DNA from: a virus
Direction: 5' to 3' (one strand)
DNA: 64,000 bases
IMG/VR virus record: IMGVR_UViG_3300050014_000823
Coordinates: 204,773-268,772 of that record
Positions 42,030 to 50,959 of this stretch are shown here, piece after piece (position 1 is the first letter of the stretch; the number at the start of each line of letters is the position of its first letter). The translations under genes were made by a program, and so were the position numbers. The notes below the pieces were generated by a model. That model was not told the DNA's origin. It ran no database searches and was given only the letters and a program-made list of their open reading frames with translations.

Positions 42030-42764
42030 TCATTTAATATTATTTACAGTTTTCCAACCATTATTTATACAATGTACACAAATCTCACCACGTAAATCCA
42101 GGTGATTTCCAATTCTCCATGAAGCATTTGCATCACTGCCAACCTCATTACCTGTTCGAAAATCCGAACTCCAGAGATTCTGATTATTATCTGGATGTGG
42201 TGGAACAAATGTATTAATGTTGCCGTACTTTTGTGCTAAGTAAGAAAATGTAATATCTTCACCATTATCCCAAGAATATGGCTTTTCATACCACATATAT
42301 TTTGCCCATTCTTGTCTAAAAAACCAAGCATGTCCAACTAAATCAACACGTTCAACTTTATTGGAGTGTCCACCATTCCAACCGAACTTATGATGAGGAT
42401 AATACCCTTTACAGTCAACAATTACACCACTACCACCAAGTATACCGTTGCTTTCAGGTTTTTCAATTGTTTCTACACAATTTTTAAACCAGTCCTTCTG
42501 TGGAAGTATATCATCATCAAACATTGCAACGAACTTTGTTTTAAGCATTGGTAGTATGGAAAATCTACCCCAAAATTTAGTGTTCCAGTTACATGCATAT
42601 GTTCGTATATCTTTATCAACAGGAAAATATTGTGCAACATCTGTTTTATTGTACCAAACATGAATGTTTTCGCTTTTAATTTCAACTGACTGTGCCTTTA
42701 CTGCTTGAATTTGTCTTTCGAGCATATAGGGTCTTTTATATACATTTAATACAACACTAATCAT
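42030..42764 (-). CDS. GT2-like glycosyltransferase
   Basis: This 244-aa GT-A transferase begins ISVVLNVYKRPYMLERQIQA, the typical nucleotide-binding start. It has the metal motif KFVAMFDDDILPQKDWF (about 75-92), and a catalytic-base-like YSWDNGEDITFSYLA (about 172). Donor sugar unknown. It ends a run of GT genes read from 45342; it overlaps the previous gene by 4 nt. Confidence 0.75.
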   Translation of the reverse strand: MISVVLNVYKRPYMLERQIQAVKAQSVEIKSENIHVWYNKTDVAQYFPVDKDIRTYACNWNTKFWGRFSILPMLKTKFVAMFDDDILPQKDWFKNCVETIEKPESNGILGGSGVIVDCKGYYPHHKFGWNGGHSNKVERVDLVGHAWFFRQEWAKYMWYEKPYSWDNGEDITFSYLAQKYGNINTFVPPHPDNNQNLWSSDFRTGNEVGSDANASWRIGNHLDLRGEICVHCINNGWKTVNNIK

Positions 42765-43732
42765 AATTTTTCAATATATTTTTGAGTATAAACACCGCCA
42801 CCCCTTCTTGAGTCTGCATGAAGTTGTGAATCATCATTGCCGTCATGATAAACCATAGAATATTGTGTTCTGAAAATCCAACAACTCATTTCTTTAATTG
42901 CATCGTTTATTTGATTCCACGCACGCACAGGTGTTCCTGGTTTACTCACCGCAACAGCATCAACGGGTTTCATCTTATATTCCATGTGTTTAATAACAGC
43001 ATCGTCTATTAGTGCAATTCCATCCACAAAATCTTTTCTCTGCCACCATTGTTCGTGCTCAGTTATTTTTTTAAATGACCATAAATGTGGTGCAATTGCC
43101 ATAATTCTGCCATTTTCTGCCTTTTTACTAAAAAACATATCCACAACCGCATCCAAGAATCCTTTAGAAAGTATAAAATCGTCATCCATCTGTAAAACAA
43201 CATGACAAGTAATATTCTTTAAAAATTCCCACATCTGATTATAACAATACCAGTGCAACACCTTTCCGTTGGGGGTTTTATTTTCAATGTATGTAAGATT
43301 TGAAAACTCATTTATTAAACTACCATATCTCGTATCAGTTGAACCGTCATTGAGAAGTATTATTTTTATTGTATATTTTGTTGGTTGCTCGTGAAATTGT
43401 TGTATTAATCTCCGAACCTTTTCATATCTATTGTGTGACGGTATGCAAATAACTACGTCATAATCAACAAATGCTTTTTTTTCATATATTCTAAAGCCAC
43501 TTGCGCCATTTTCAGCACGTAAAGCAGTACGTTCAGAATTATTTAATCGACTCACATCAATATATGTGTTCTGTTTATCTTGTAAATAGACATCAGCACG
43601 TTTTCTATTTCTAATTTCATCCAAATCATCCATTGCTTTATTTCCTCTTTTATCGAGAAATAATAATTTCTGATTTCGTAATTCGATTTTCTTCTCGATT
43701 AACCTCTTTCTCGAAATTTTTTGCCTTTTCAT
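42761..43732 (-). CDS. GT2-like glycosyltransferase with basic N-terminal extension
   Basis: This 323-aa protein has about 85 residues of basic extension (KRQKISRKRLIEKKIELRNQ) before a GT-A core: VVICIPSHNRYEKVRRLIQQ (about 93), KIILLNDGSTD and HVVLQMDDDFILSKGF (DxD-like). The ATG at 43732 overlaps the upstream stop by one base (TAATG); a TTG two codons earlier is possible. The basic extension might contact nucleic acid or an acidic surface, but that is a guess. Confidence 0.7.
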   Translation of the reverse strand: MKRQKISRKRLIEKKIELRNQKLLFLDKRGNKAMDDLDEIRNRKRADVYLQDKQNTYIDVSRLNNSERTALRAENGASGFRIYEKKAFVDYDVVICIPSHNRYEKVRRLIQQFHEQPTKYTIKIILLNDGSTDTRYGSLINEFSNLTYIENKTPNGKVLHWYCYNQMWEFLKNITCHVVLQMDDDFILSKGFLDAVVDMFFSKKAENGRIMAIAPHLWSFKKITEHEQWWQRKDFVDGIALIDDAVIKHMEYKMKPVDAVAVSKPGTPVRAWNQINDAIKEMSCWIFRTQYSMVYHDGNDDSQLHADSRRGGGVYTQKYIEKL

Positions 43733-45342
43733 TACCAACTTTCAGCTATAACTTCCTCATATAGTGTAAATACTTTATTGGCAGAAAAGTCCGAGTGATA
43801 TTTTTCCAAGTCCTGTGGAACTTCCTGTAATTCCTTATTTTGAATGTTTCCTTGGTCATCCACAACATATATCCAACCTGGTTTTCCACATAAAAATCCC
43901 TCAATGGTTGTTCTGCCTTTAAAAATTCCTGCAGTATAGTCACACTTCTTAATGTATTCTTCGACATTCTGCTTAACCCCAAGATATTTCACATGGTCGC
44001 CAACGAGAATATTAGCATACCCGCCATTATCCGCACCGATTATCTGTAATAATTGACCATTCGTTCTGGTCATTTCAACTAAGTCGAGTAAAATGTTTTT
44101 TCTTAAATGGTCAAGTGTACCAATAAACAGTACAATCTCTTTGGGATTCTTAACAGGCGTATAGTTTGTATTAAACCTCTTAGTATCGAATGGATTGTCA
44201 ATTGTGACAATCTTATCAGCCTCAATACCGTAAGACCTAATATAATCGGTGATGCTATCACGAATACTTATGTATCTCGCAATTCTTGGATTGATAATTG
44301 GTTCTTCGAAGGTAGGTATGACTTCGCTTCTGACATGCATAACTGCAGGAGTATTCGGGTATAAGCCTAACATAAGTTCCCCGATAGGTTTGTGGTTAAT
44401 GTGAATGATATCGAATTCCTGCTCATTTTTAATAAAATGAAATTTACCGTCTTGGTCCAGTACATAATTGGGTAAATTTATGTAACTGCAAACTCTTACA
44501 CCATTTGCAAGTGCTTTCTTGTGTAATGGTTCGCCAACAACTTGAGAAATTATAGTAACATCACAACCCTGTTTAACAAGTTCCTTTGAAAGTTCGTAAT
44601 TTGACATTTCAGAACCCGTGTAGTTTTTAAAGAACTGACAGCAGAGCAGTACTTTTAATCTACCCTCAGAAACATGACGAATAGGTAAATTATATTCACT
44701 GGCGAACTTTATCCTATTTCTGTCCCAATCTGGATTAGTTTGACCCATTGACTTGTGTAATACTCTTATTGAGGCGGTTACACCAATATTAACATCTTTC
44801 AGATAGTTATCTACACAAAATGGTAAGTCATAAAAGTGAAATAAACCATAATTCTCGTTGAAATTTTTAACTATTTGGTCGGGGTCAACACCCATGAATA
44901 AACCATCAATAATTATAACTGGTTTTACTCCGTTGAATTGTGGTGAATACTCACTTACCCATGTACTCATGCCGTTTGTGTGTTCAACAATACCATACAT
45001 TTTGCTTCTGTCTTCCCACCACATGCCAGATGCCGGGAGAAATGTTGTCCCCGCAAGTCCAATAATTGCGTAGTCGGTATGATTAAATTGGTTTAACAAT
45101 ACTTTTCCCCAGTTTTTTGTCTTATATACCATGTCGTTATGACAAAAAACAAACACACAATCTTTTTCTGCGTGGGTTTTTAGTGCATCGTTATAAATCT
45201 GTGGCAAACCAAACTGTCCAAAGTTCGGATAACAAATGGTTTTATGTTGAACTCCAATAGTCTCTTTTATGTGTGATATGAATTTATTATTTTCTTCCTC
45301 AGACAAATGTGAGGAAAACACTACGACAATATTATTTTTCAT
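43732..45342 (-). CDS. Two-domain glycosyltransferase (GT-A + GT-B fusion)
   Basis: This 536-aa protein joins two transferase folds. Residues about 1-225 form a GT-A-like domain (CVFVFCHNDMVYKTKNWGKV near 66, IIGLAGTTFLPASG). Residues 230-536 form a GT4-type GT-B domain: LKVLLCCQFFKNYTGSEMSN, IVLFIGTLDHLRKNILLDLV (about 410) and GIFKGRTTIEGFLCGKPG, the typical donor-site Glu region. It could add two sugars in sequence. The gene is the first glycosyltransferase of the operon and overlaps the KilA-N gene by 11 nt. Confidence 0.72.
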   Translation of the reverse strand: MKNNIVVVFSSHLSEEENNKFISHIKETIGVQHKTICYPNFGQFGLPQIYNDALKTHAEKDCVFVFCHNDMVYKTKNWGKVLLNQFNHTDYAIIGLAGTTFLPASGMWWEDRSKMYGIVEHTNGMSTWVSEYSPQFNGVKPVIIIDGLFMGVDPDQIVKNFNENYGLFHFYDLPFCVDNYLKDVNIGVTASIRVLHKSMGQTNPDWDRNRIKFASEYNLPIRHVSEGRLKVLLCCQFFKNYTGSEMSNYELSKELVKQGCDVTIISQVVGEPLHKKALANGVRVCSYINLPNYVLDQDGKFHFIKNEQEFDIIHINHKPIGELMLGLYPNTPAVMHVRSEVIPTFEEPIINPRIARYISIRDSITDYIRSYGIEADKIVTIDNPFDTKRFNTNYTPVKNPKEIVLFIGTLDHLRKNILLDLVEMTRTNGQLLQIIGADNGGYANILVGDHVKYLGVKQNVEEYIKKCDYTAGIFKGRTTIEGFLCGKPGWIYVVDDQGNIQNKELQEVPQDLEKYHSDFSANKVFTLYEEVIAESW

Positions 45343-46021
45343 TTAGCTTATATATTTCTACCTGTGCTTCCAATAATGCTTTTGTTTTTTCCATAGAATA
45401 GTCTCTATTAAAACATCCAATTAAAATGCTTTGTAAATTTTTTCTTAATTTTAATTCTGATTCGCTTGCATGTTGCCAAGGATTAGCTGGAAAAGTTTTT
45501 CCAAACACTAATATCTGAATTGTTCTTGCTTTATCCTTATAATCTTCCATTGTGGCTTCTTTATCAAAACGTCTCATGTAATACATATTTACCGCATTAC
45601 ACAATTCGCCATACAAATCAGAAGTTTCTTTACGTAATTCAATGAGGCTATCATAAACAAATTTTATTACATGATACTCAAATTTAGGATTAAGCCACAT
45701 TGAGAATTTAATGAAAAGATATGGATGCATCCATATCTCATCTGGCTTTCTTCCCATAAGAGTGTTTCCACCCTTTTTAATCGTAAATGCCTGATTTTGA
45801 GCCAAGTCACTATTCTGACTTGGGATATTTTCTTCTTTAAAAAGGACCTCAATGAAATCCTCTGTCTGTTTTAAACCCAAAAAATTTGCAATTTTTTTTG
45901 TGTCGTTATTAGACCTGTTCCATTGTTGAATTAAATAACTTGCATTGAACATTTCGTCTTTTGTACGCTGATTAACTAAATAATCACCCATTTGACGAAC
46001 CATTATCACACTACTTTTCAT
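45332..46021 (-). CDS. KilA-N domain protein
   Basis: This 229-aa protein has a KilA-N DNA-binding domain in residues about 18-125: FNASYLIQQWNRSNND, KKIANFLGLKQTEDFIEVL, TIKKGGNTLMGRKPDEIWMH and LFIKFSMWLNPKFE. The C-terminal half is helical (FDKEATMEDYKDKARTI). KilA-N proteins are antirepressor-like regulators in phages and large DNA viruses. It has its own host-type promoter (TATATTTG, 28 nt upstream) and precedes the glycosyltransferase operon, which it may co-express or regulate. Confidence 0.8.
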   Translation of the reverse strand: MKSSVIMVRQMGDYLVNQRTKDEMFNASYLIQQWNRSNNDTKKIANFLGLKQTEDFIEVLFKEENIPSQNSDLAQNQAFTIKKGGNTLMGRKPDEIWMHPYLFIKFSMWLNPKFEYHVIKFVYDSLIELRKETSDLYGELCNAVNMYYMRRFDKEATMEDYKDKARTIQILVFGKTFPANPWQHASESELKLRKNLQSILIGCFNRDYSMEKTKALLEAQVEIYKLNEK

Positions 46022-46048
46022 TTATTTCTATTTACGATTTAATTTTCG

Positions 46049-46079
46049 CAAATATAAACAATAAAAAAGTCAATGTCAA
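46049..46079 (-). promoter_or_regulatory. Host-type promoter of the KilA-N gene
   Basis: Minus strand TATATTTG (46056-46049) with TTG 20 nt upstream (46079-46077), 28 nt before the ATG. Confidence 0.6.
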
Positions 46080-46087
46080 GGTATTTT

Positions 46088-46369
46088 TTAAACTTCGATA
46101 AATATTCCGTTTTTCAGCCACCCATGATAGGTACACTTCAGTCCTTCATCGGTTATCGAGTTACAAACTATTGACGGATGTAAGGTTTTGGTGTCTTGGT
46201 CATAAATGTGAGGACCAGTAGAAGTTTTACCGCATTTGGGACAGCAAATGATTAGTCCACGTGAGATTAATTTACCGTCTTTATCGTTTCTGACGTAAAC
46301 AATACATTCACCACGGACTAATTCATCCGGATATGCGTCTTGTTTTATTACTGCCAGTAATTCTGCCAT
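46088..46369 (-). CDS. Small zinc-ribbon-like phage protein
   Basis: This 93-aa protein contains ICCPKCGKTSTGPH (about 41-54) and the C-terminal SITDEGLKCTYHGWLKNGIF, a pattern seen in small phage proteins with a zinc-ribbon-like fold. No catalytic motif. It overlaps neither neighbour (2 nt from the gp53-like gene), so it is probably co-expressed with the baseplate genes. Function unknown. Confidence 0.6.
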   Translation of the reverse strand: MAELLAVIKQDAYPDELVRGECIVYVRNDKDGKLISRGLIICCPKCGKTSTGPHIYDQDTKTLHPSIVCNSITDEGLKCTYHGWLKNGIFIEV

Positions 46370-46371
46370 GT

Positions 46372-46683
46372 TTATTGTGAACGAAATGCAGTCAACGCAG
46401 CTTCATAGTCTGCTTTTACCTTTGCAAGCGGGAATGGAATACGAATTAATGCGCCATCAGGTATGTCAAATTCATTCATATAGCCGTTTGCGTATAAAAT
46501 CAAAAAGTCATAGAATGGATTACCATAATATTTATTTGCTATTTTATCCAACCTACTAAATTCAGTATTCCAATTTTCAAATTTATCACTCTGATTAACT
46601 GGCAACTGAACAAAAGGCATCATATCGGTAGTACCGTTACTATTAACGAGTATTGCGTATCTATTATAATCTCTCTGTGCCAT
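46372..46683 (-). CDS. Baseplate wedge protein (T4 gp53-like)
   Basis: This 103-aa protein has the gp53 pattern: EFSRLDKIANKYYGNPFYDF (about 41-60) and ANGYMNEFDIPDGALIRIPF (about 64-83), the LysM-like segment found in baseplate wedge proteins. In T4, gp53 joins six wedges around the hub. It lies next to the large structural gene at 46686, consistent with a baseplate module. Confidence is moderate because the family is short and divergent. Confidence 0.7.
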   Translation of the reverse strand: MAQRDYNRYAILVNSNGTTDMMPFVQLPVNQSDKFENWNTEFSRLDKIANKYYGNPFYDFLILYANGYMNEFDIPDGALIRIPFPLAKVKADYEAALTAFRSQ

Positions 46684-46685
46684 AA

Positions 46686-49600
46686 TTATTGTTGTTTAGG
46701 TGGAAATTTTTTAATATATGCTGCATTTAATATGTCTGATTCTGCTTTTAATATGCCATTCATATATGTTTGTTGGTTTTCTGCTTCTTTCCAAGGTCTG
46801 TTGTATAATCCCTCTGATGTAAAGTTTGAATTAGCATAATAGTTAAATGTAATAGCATTCTGTAAAGCATCAATTGGTCCTTTGAGTGACTGACCACCAA
46901 TAACTTTCATTTGTAACGTTACTTTTGCTATCATTGGTTGCATACCAAAACCTTCGGGGTTCATATCCCAAGTAGTTTCAGCATAGTCAATGCTCAGGTT
47001 TTCAATAATAACCTTAGTAAAGAAAAAGTCACCAACTCTCAATATACATACAGGTTGTCTACCAAAAACTGAATTCTTTGCTCTTGGAATTCCAGCTTCA
47101 TCAACAACATCATAACGTTTTGCAGCTCCCTGTCTCATACATTGCTGTAAGAAGGTCAATCTCTTATGAAAATCTTCTGGTGTTTGAGTATGAAAAACAG
47201 GATTATAATAATTGCTTTCAACAGACTGAAAACCTTTCTGCATTGCAGCATCCTCTTTACGAACACTCATAACACACTGACTCGCATTATTACTGTTCTG
47301 TGACTTAACAAGCGGTTGATTACTTGCACGTAATCCCGCAACAATTACTGTATCGGGATAAGAAAGCGGTGGAATCTTCTTGGGTGGTGCTTCTCTCGTT
47401 CTCCTAAATTCAATTGTAGCATAACGCTCTTGTGTGGTTGCGGGAAGTTCAAGTTTAGCCTCAATTTCCTTTTGGGTTTTACCTGATGAGTTTGCAGGAT
47501 TAGCACCTGTTGCACCCACACTATCTATGCTAATTTGTATACTGCTAATATCTTCGCCAGGAAATATGGCTTCAAGTCTACCTAATACAATTTGTCTTGC
47601 TGCCTGTGCTCTTCTTCTGCCAAGCATATAATTATAGCCAGATTTACTGTCATTTAATTTAGAAGCTGCTCCGACTATTTTAATACCAAACATTCTTCTA
47701 TTACCGACAGGCTTAAACAATTCGTTGAGTTTTTTATCTAAAGCACTTTTAACACCAACATAATTATATTGTGAAAATCCGGGTGGTAATAAATTCTTAT
47801 CAAGTACTGGTGGGTCTGTTTTGGTCATACCTGTAACAAAGAATATGTCTTGATTAAACCCCGAACTAATAACTTTTTTTTGTTGTCTACTACCCGGCAT
47901 AATTTGATATTCATAATCCAAATACATAGTATCAACTATCTGAGAACTTTCACTTGCATCTTTAGGTAAGTCATTAGGAAATACCATTGTTACTGGTTCG
48001 GGTATTGTAACTTCAGGTTCAGGAGTATCAACAGGACCAGTAATTTGCTCTATATGGTCGTCATTGACTCTTTGTTTTTGAGCAGGATTTTCTAATATTG
48101 GAGCAGGACTATATGGGTCACCACCAAATGCGAAAAATTCTGCAATTGCACGATGTTTATCAGTACCTTTATATGTGGCATTTTTCAACTGTTGTGGATA
48201 GTCAATAAGCATGGTAAAGTTCAAAGTAGCTGACCTTTCACTGTGCATGTAGTTATACATTGGTTCGTTTCTGCCAACCATAACAGTCTTGTCAAAGTTT
48301 GATTGCGTACTTTCGTTTATTTCGAGATTATATGGTGGAAACCACATAAGTCTGCCATTAAACTGTCCAACTTCACAAATAGGTATCTGTGAACCATACT
48401 CATCGTCAATAATACCAACACTGTCTTTACTAATAACTCTAACTGCAAGGTTTTCAATTGAAAACATTAAATTACGATTATTTGGTTGGTCCGAACTGCT
48501 TTCGTGCGGTGGTAAGGTAGGGTGAATTCTTGGCATTACTCTGTCATAAATTACTGAGTTCTCGTTGCCACCATAAACATAGTTACCTTCGAATCTGATT
48601 GCTTTGGCAAATCTATCGTATTGGTCAAGCATAGAATGCTGTCGCACACCTGTAAGACCTGCAGTTTCCGCATTCATTGCATAATCACTGTCATTAGCCA
48701 CCCACAAACCAGAGCCGTTAAAACCAACAATGTTTTTATTTTTATTTTGAAATGCTTTTCTTGTAATGTCAACGACTGCACCATCACTGGCATTAAGTAA
48801 GTTACGTGTATATTCAAGCAATCCCGAATATGCACGAAAACTAACATTTCTTTGATTTGTTGGATTTACCTGTTCGTCTGCATGATTTGAAGTACCTAAT
48901 AATTTATTAATATTATCACTTGCATTAGGTGATATTCCATTCATACCCCAAACAAGTTTATTACTTACTGCATCATCACCAAATTCGTCTGAAGTATTAA
49001 TCCATTCATTTGCGGTTTCACTTAATTTAAAACCGTTTACTTCTTTAAATCTGATGTTTGCAACACCAAAGTTTTTTTCTACAAAGTCTGCAGTAGGAGC
49101 ATACTCTTGAGTATTATTTGAATCTAATTCCAAAGTATTTAATGCAAACGAAGTTGCCGTATTTGCCTGACTAATACTATCATCACTTGGCAAAATATTG
49201 CTATATGGATTGGTTTTAAAATAGTTAAAGTAACTTCTATAATGACTAAGCGGAGCATTAACTAAATCACTTCTTAATAATAATTGAGTGTCTGCAAATC
49301 CCTTACCACTATATTGAAGTAATGCCTTATCGTCCAATATGCTCTGACCAAAATACTCTGAACTTGCAAATCCTTGTTTATAAACGTTATTATTTAAAGC
49401 TGAATATAAAAATGAAAGTTGTCCCGTACCACTATTTTTAATATAATCGGCTTCGGTAGAATTCGGAGTAAAAGGATAATCAACAGCAGGAAAATAATAT
49501 ACTACAGCATTAAGAAAACTTTGAAAGTTTGATATTGCTGGTTTTTTTGTAATTCTTACGTCTAACCTCTTGGTAAATAGGTGAGTATTCTTAGCACCGT

Positions 49601-50006
49601 CAAATAAGTTTGAAACCTTTATAACAGGAAAATTCTGTTGTGCAATATGTGAACCTGCGTTCATTGCAAACTGTTTACCTAACATAGCCAAGCCTATTTT
49701 AGTCAAAGGACTTGCTTCTGCAGGATTTAACAGTCTACCATAAACGGTATTCTTGAGATTATATGACTTGAATGGTGCGATAATACTTGCAATACCATTG
49801 ACAGCATTAATAATATTTTGTGCTTGATTCTTTTCAGTAACAGGATAAAGATTGTTTGGGGTATAGAGATTCCTTGTCTGCAAGTCATTTCTTAGACTAT
49901 CAGTATTAAGTAAAAGTCTTGAAGGAGTGATACCTGCATTCTGCGAAGCATTACCAGTATTATTAGTACCTCTTACGAGTGTTGGGGGTGTATTGCTACC
50001 TGCCAT
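46686..50006 (-). CDS. Large baseplate-associated protein with OmpA-like domain
   Basis: This 1106-aa structural protein starts MAGSNTPPTLVRGTNNTGNA and is Asn/Ser-rich. Residues about 770-870 hold an OmpA/MotB-like unit: FGIKIVGAASKLNDSKSGYN, LGRRRAQAARQIVLGRL and ERYATIEFRRT, the pattern that binds peptidoglycan in OmpA. The C-terminal region (GAAKRYDVVDEAGIPRAKNS, PVCILRVGDFFFTKVIIENL, LKGPIDALQNAITFNYYANS) resembles a tail/baseplate domain. It is the first gene of a late operon with gp53-like and zinc-ribbon genes. Its role may be attachment to the cell wall during injection. Confidence 0.65.
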   Translation of the reverse strand: MAGSNTPPTLVRGTNNTGNASQNAGITPSRLLLNTDSLRNDLQTRNLYTPNNLYPVTEKNQAQNIINAVNGIASIIAPFKSYNLKNTVYGRLLNPAEASPLTKIGLAMLGKQFAMNAGSHIAQQNFPVIKVSNLFDGAKNTHLFTKRLDVRITKKPAISNFQSFLNAVVYYFPAVDYPFTPNSTEADYIKNSGTGQLSFLYSALNNNVYKQGFASSEYFGQSILDDKALLQYSGKGFADTQLLLRSDLVNAPLSHYRSYFNYFKTNPYSNILPSDDSISQANTATSFALNTLELDSNNTQEYAPTADFVEKNFGVANIRFKEVNGFKLSETANEWINTSDEFGDDAVSNKLVWGMNGISPNASDNINKLLGTSNHADEQVNPTNQRNVSFRAYSGLLEYTRNLLNASDGAVVDITRKAFQNKNKNIVGFNGSGLWVANDSDYAMNAETAGLTGVRQHSMLDQYDRFAKAIRFEGNYVYGGNENSVIYDRVMPRIHPTLPPHESSSDQPNNRNLMFSIENLAVRVISKDSVGIIDDEYGSQIPICEVGQFNGRLMWFPPYNLEINESTQSNFDKTVMVGRNEPMYNYMHSERSATLNFTMLIDYPQQLKNATYKGTDKHRAIAEFFAFGGDPYSPAPILENPAQKQRVNDDHIEQITGPVDTPEPEVTIPEPVTMVFPNDLPKDASESSQIVDTMYLDYEYQIMPGSRQQKKVISSGFNQDIFFVTGMTKTDPPVLDKNLLPPGFSQYNYVGVKSALDKKLNELFKPVGNRRMFGIKIVGAASKLNDSKSGYNYMLGRRRAQAARQIVLGRLEAIFPGEDISSIQISIDSVGATGANPANSSGKTQKEIEAKLELPATTQERYATIEFRRTREAPPKKIPPLSYPDTVIVAGLRASNQPLVKSQNSNNASQCVMSVRKEDAAMQKGFQSVESNYYNPVFHTQTPEDFHKRLTFLQQCMRQGAAKRYDVVDEAGIPRAKNSVFGRQPVCILRVGDFFFTKVIIENLSIDYAETTWDMNPEGFGMQPMIAKVTLQMKVIGGQSLKGPIDALQNAITFNYYANSNFTSEGLYNRPWKEAENQQTYMNGILKAESDILNAAYIKKFPPKQQ

Positions 50007-50019
50007 TTATTCTTTTTTA

Positions 50020-50028
50020 AATAAATAC
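50020..50028 (-). promoter_or_regulatory. Late-promoter-like box GTATTTATT
   Basis: Minus strand GTATTTATT 14 nt upstream of the start at 50006. Confidence 0.55.
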
Positions 50029-50129
50029 TTGCAATTTAATTTATTTGAATTATCTTTACATTGCCAAATTCTATACAAACCTGGCGCACGGGTCGAACCT
50101 TATATCTATCGTAAAATTATTGGGTTGAA

Positions 50130-50291
50130 ATGTTAAAACATAAATTACAAGGCGATTTAATTTGTTTCTTTTGTCAAAAAGAAATAAATATAGTATCCCG
50201 AATTTACCACAGGTTTTTTGAAAGTCTGAAAGAATTTCGAACAAATCTTTGTAATTTCGTGTTTGATTCGGAGAAGCGAACAAGCGTTTGA
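50130..50291 (+). CDS. Possible short hypothetical protein (53 aa)
   Basis: A short plus-strand frame beginning MLKHKLQGDLICFFCQKEIN and ending EKRTSV, in the 360-nt gap between divergent genes. It has a CxxC pair (CFFC) and no other feature. It may be chance; the only support is the frame and the gap. The rest of the gap (50029-50129, 50292-50368) shows no clear gene; a CACG/CGTG hairpin lies near 50298-50311. Confidence 0.25.
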   Translation: MLKHKLQGDLICFFCQKEINIVSRIYHRFFESLKEFRTNLCNFVFDSEKRTSV

Positions 50292-50368
50292 GTTTTCACG
50301 AAAAACGTGGCGAAGTTACAACTTTTTTTCGAGATTATTACTATGTTTTTAAAAATATTTGAAAAATT

Positions 50369-50959
50369 ATGAAATTAAACACAAAAAAATTTGCAGGACT
50401 ATGTGGAGTTAGTACAAGTACTATTAGATGTTGGTCAAGAAAAAACAAATTAAATTTTATATGTACTAAAGGTGGTCAAAGAAGATATGATGAATCTGAA
50501 GTTATAATATTTTTAAATAAAAGTAAAAGAAATTCTATTAATATAATTGAAGATTTAAAAAAATATGAAACATCATCACCAGAATATATGAAAGCATGGT
50601 GAAATAATAATCGTGAAAAATGTCGTGAATATACAAAAAATAGAAATCATAAAAATCTTCAGTTATCTGCAATTAAATGGATGAGAAATTTTTTATATAG
50701 AACAGAACAACAAGGATTTAAAAAAACTAAATTAAATACTATTACTGAATTTGGTTATACTCCAGAGCAATTAATAAAAAGAATTGAATGTCAGTTTCAA
50801 GATGGTATGTCATGGAGTAATAGAAAAGAATGGCATATTGACCACAGAAAACCAATTTCTATGTTTATTGAAGGTACAAGTCCAAGAATAATTAATATGT
50901 TATGTAATTTAAAACCTGTATGGGCAAAAGATAATCTATCTAAAGGTTTTAAGTTTTAA
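50369..50959 (+). pseudogene. HTH-HNH homing endonuclease interrupted by an in-frame TGA
   Basis: The first part (50369-50602, 77 aa) is a MerR-like helix-turn-helix: TKKFAGLCGVSTSTIRCWSR, TKGGQRRYDESEVIIFL. The same frame, after one TGA (50600-50602), continues to 50959 with REKCREYTKNRNHKN and an HNH-type core: EWHIDHRKPISMF and INMLCNLKPVWAKDNLSKG. A new start at 50681 gives a 92-aa piece. Homologues are single-chain, so this is either a broken gene or readthrough. The end overlaps the tape-measure stop by 4 nt on the other strand. Confidence 0.7.

Noticed and set aside
50084-50106. tRNA T-arm-like sequence GGTTCGACCC on the minus strand
   Set aside because: The T-stem does not pair and there is no D-arm, anticodon arm or acceptor around it.
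50600-50602. Genome-wide TGA reassignment
   Set aside because: Other well-supported genes end with TGA, for example the HNH gene at 15044 in an ATGA overlap.
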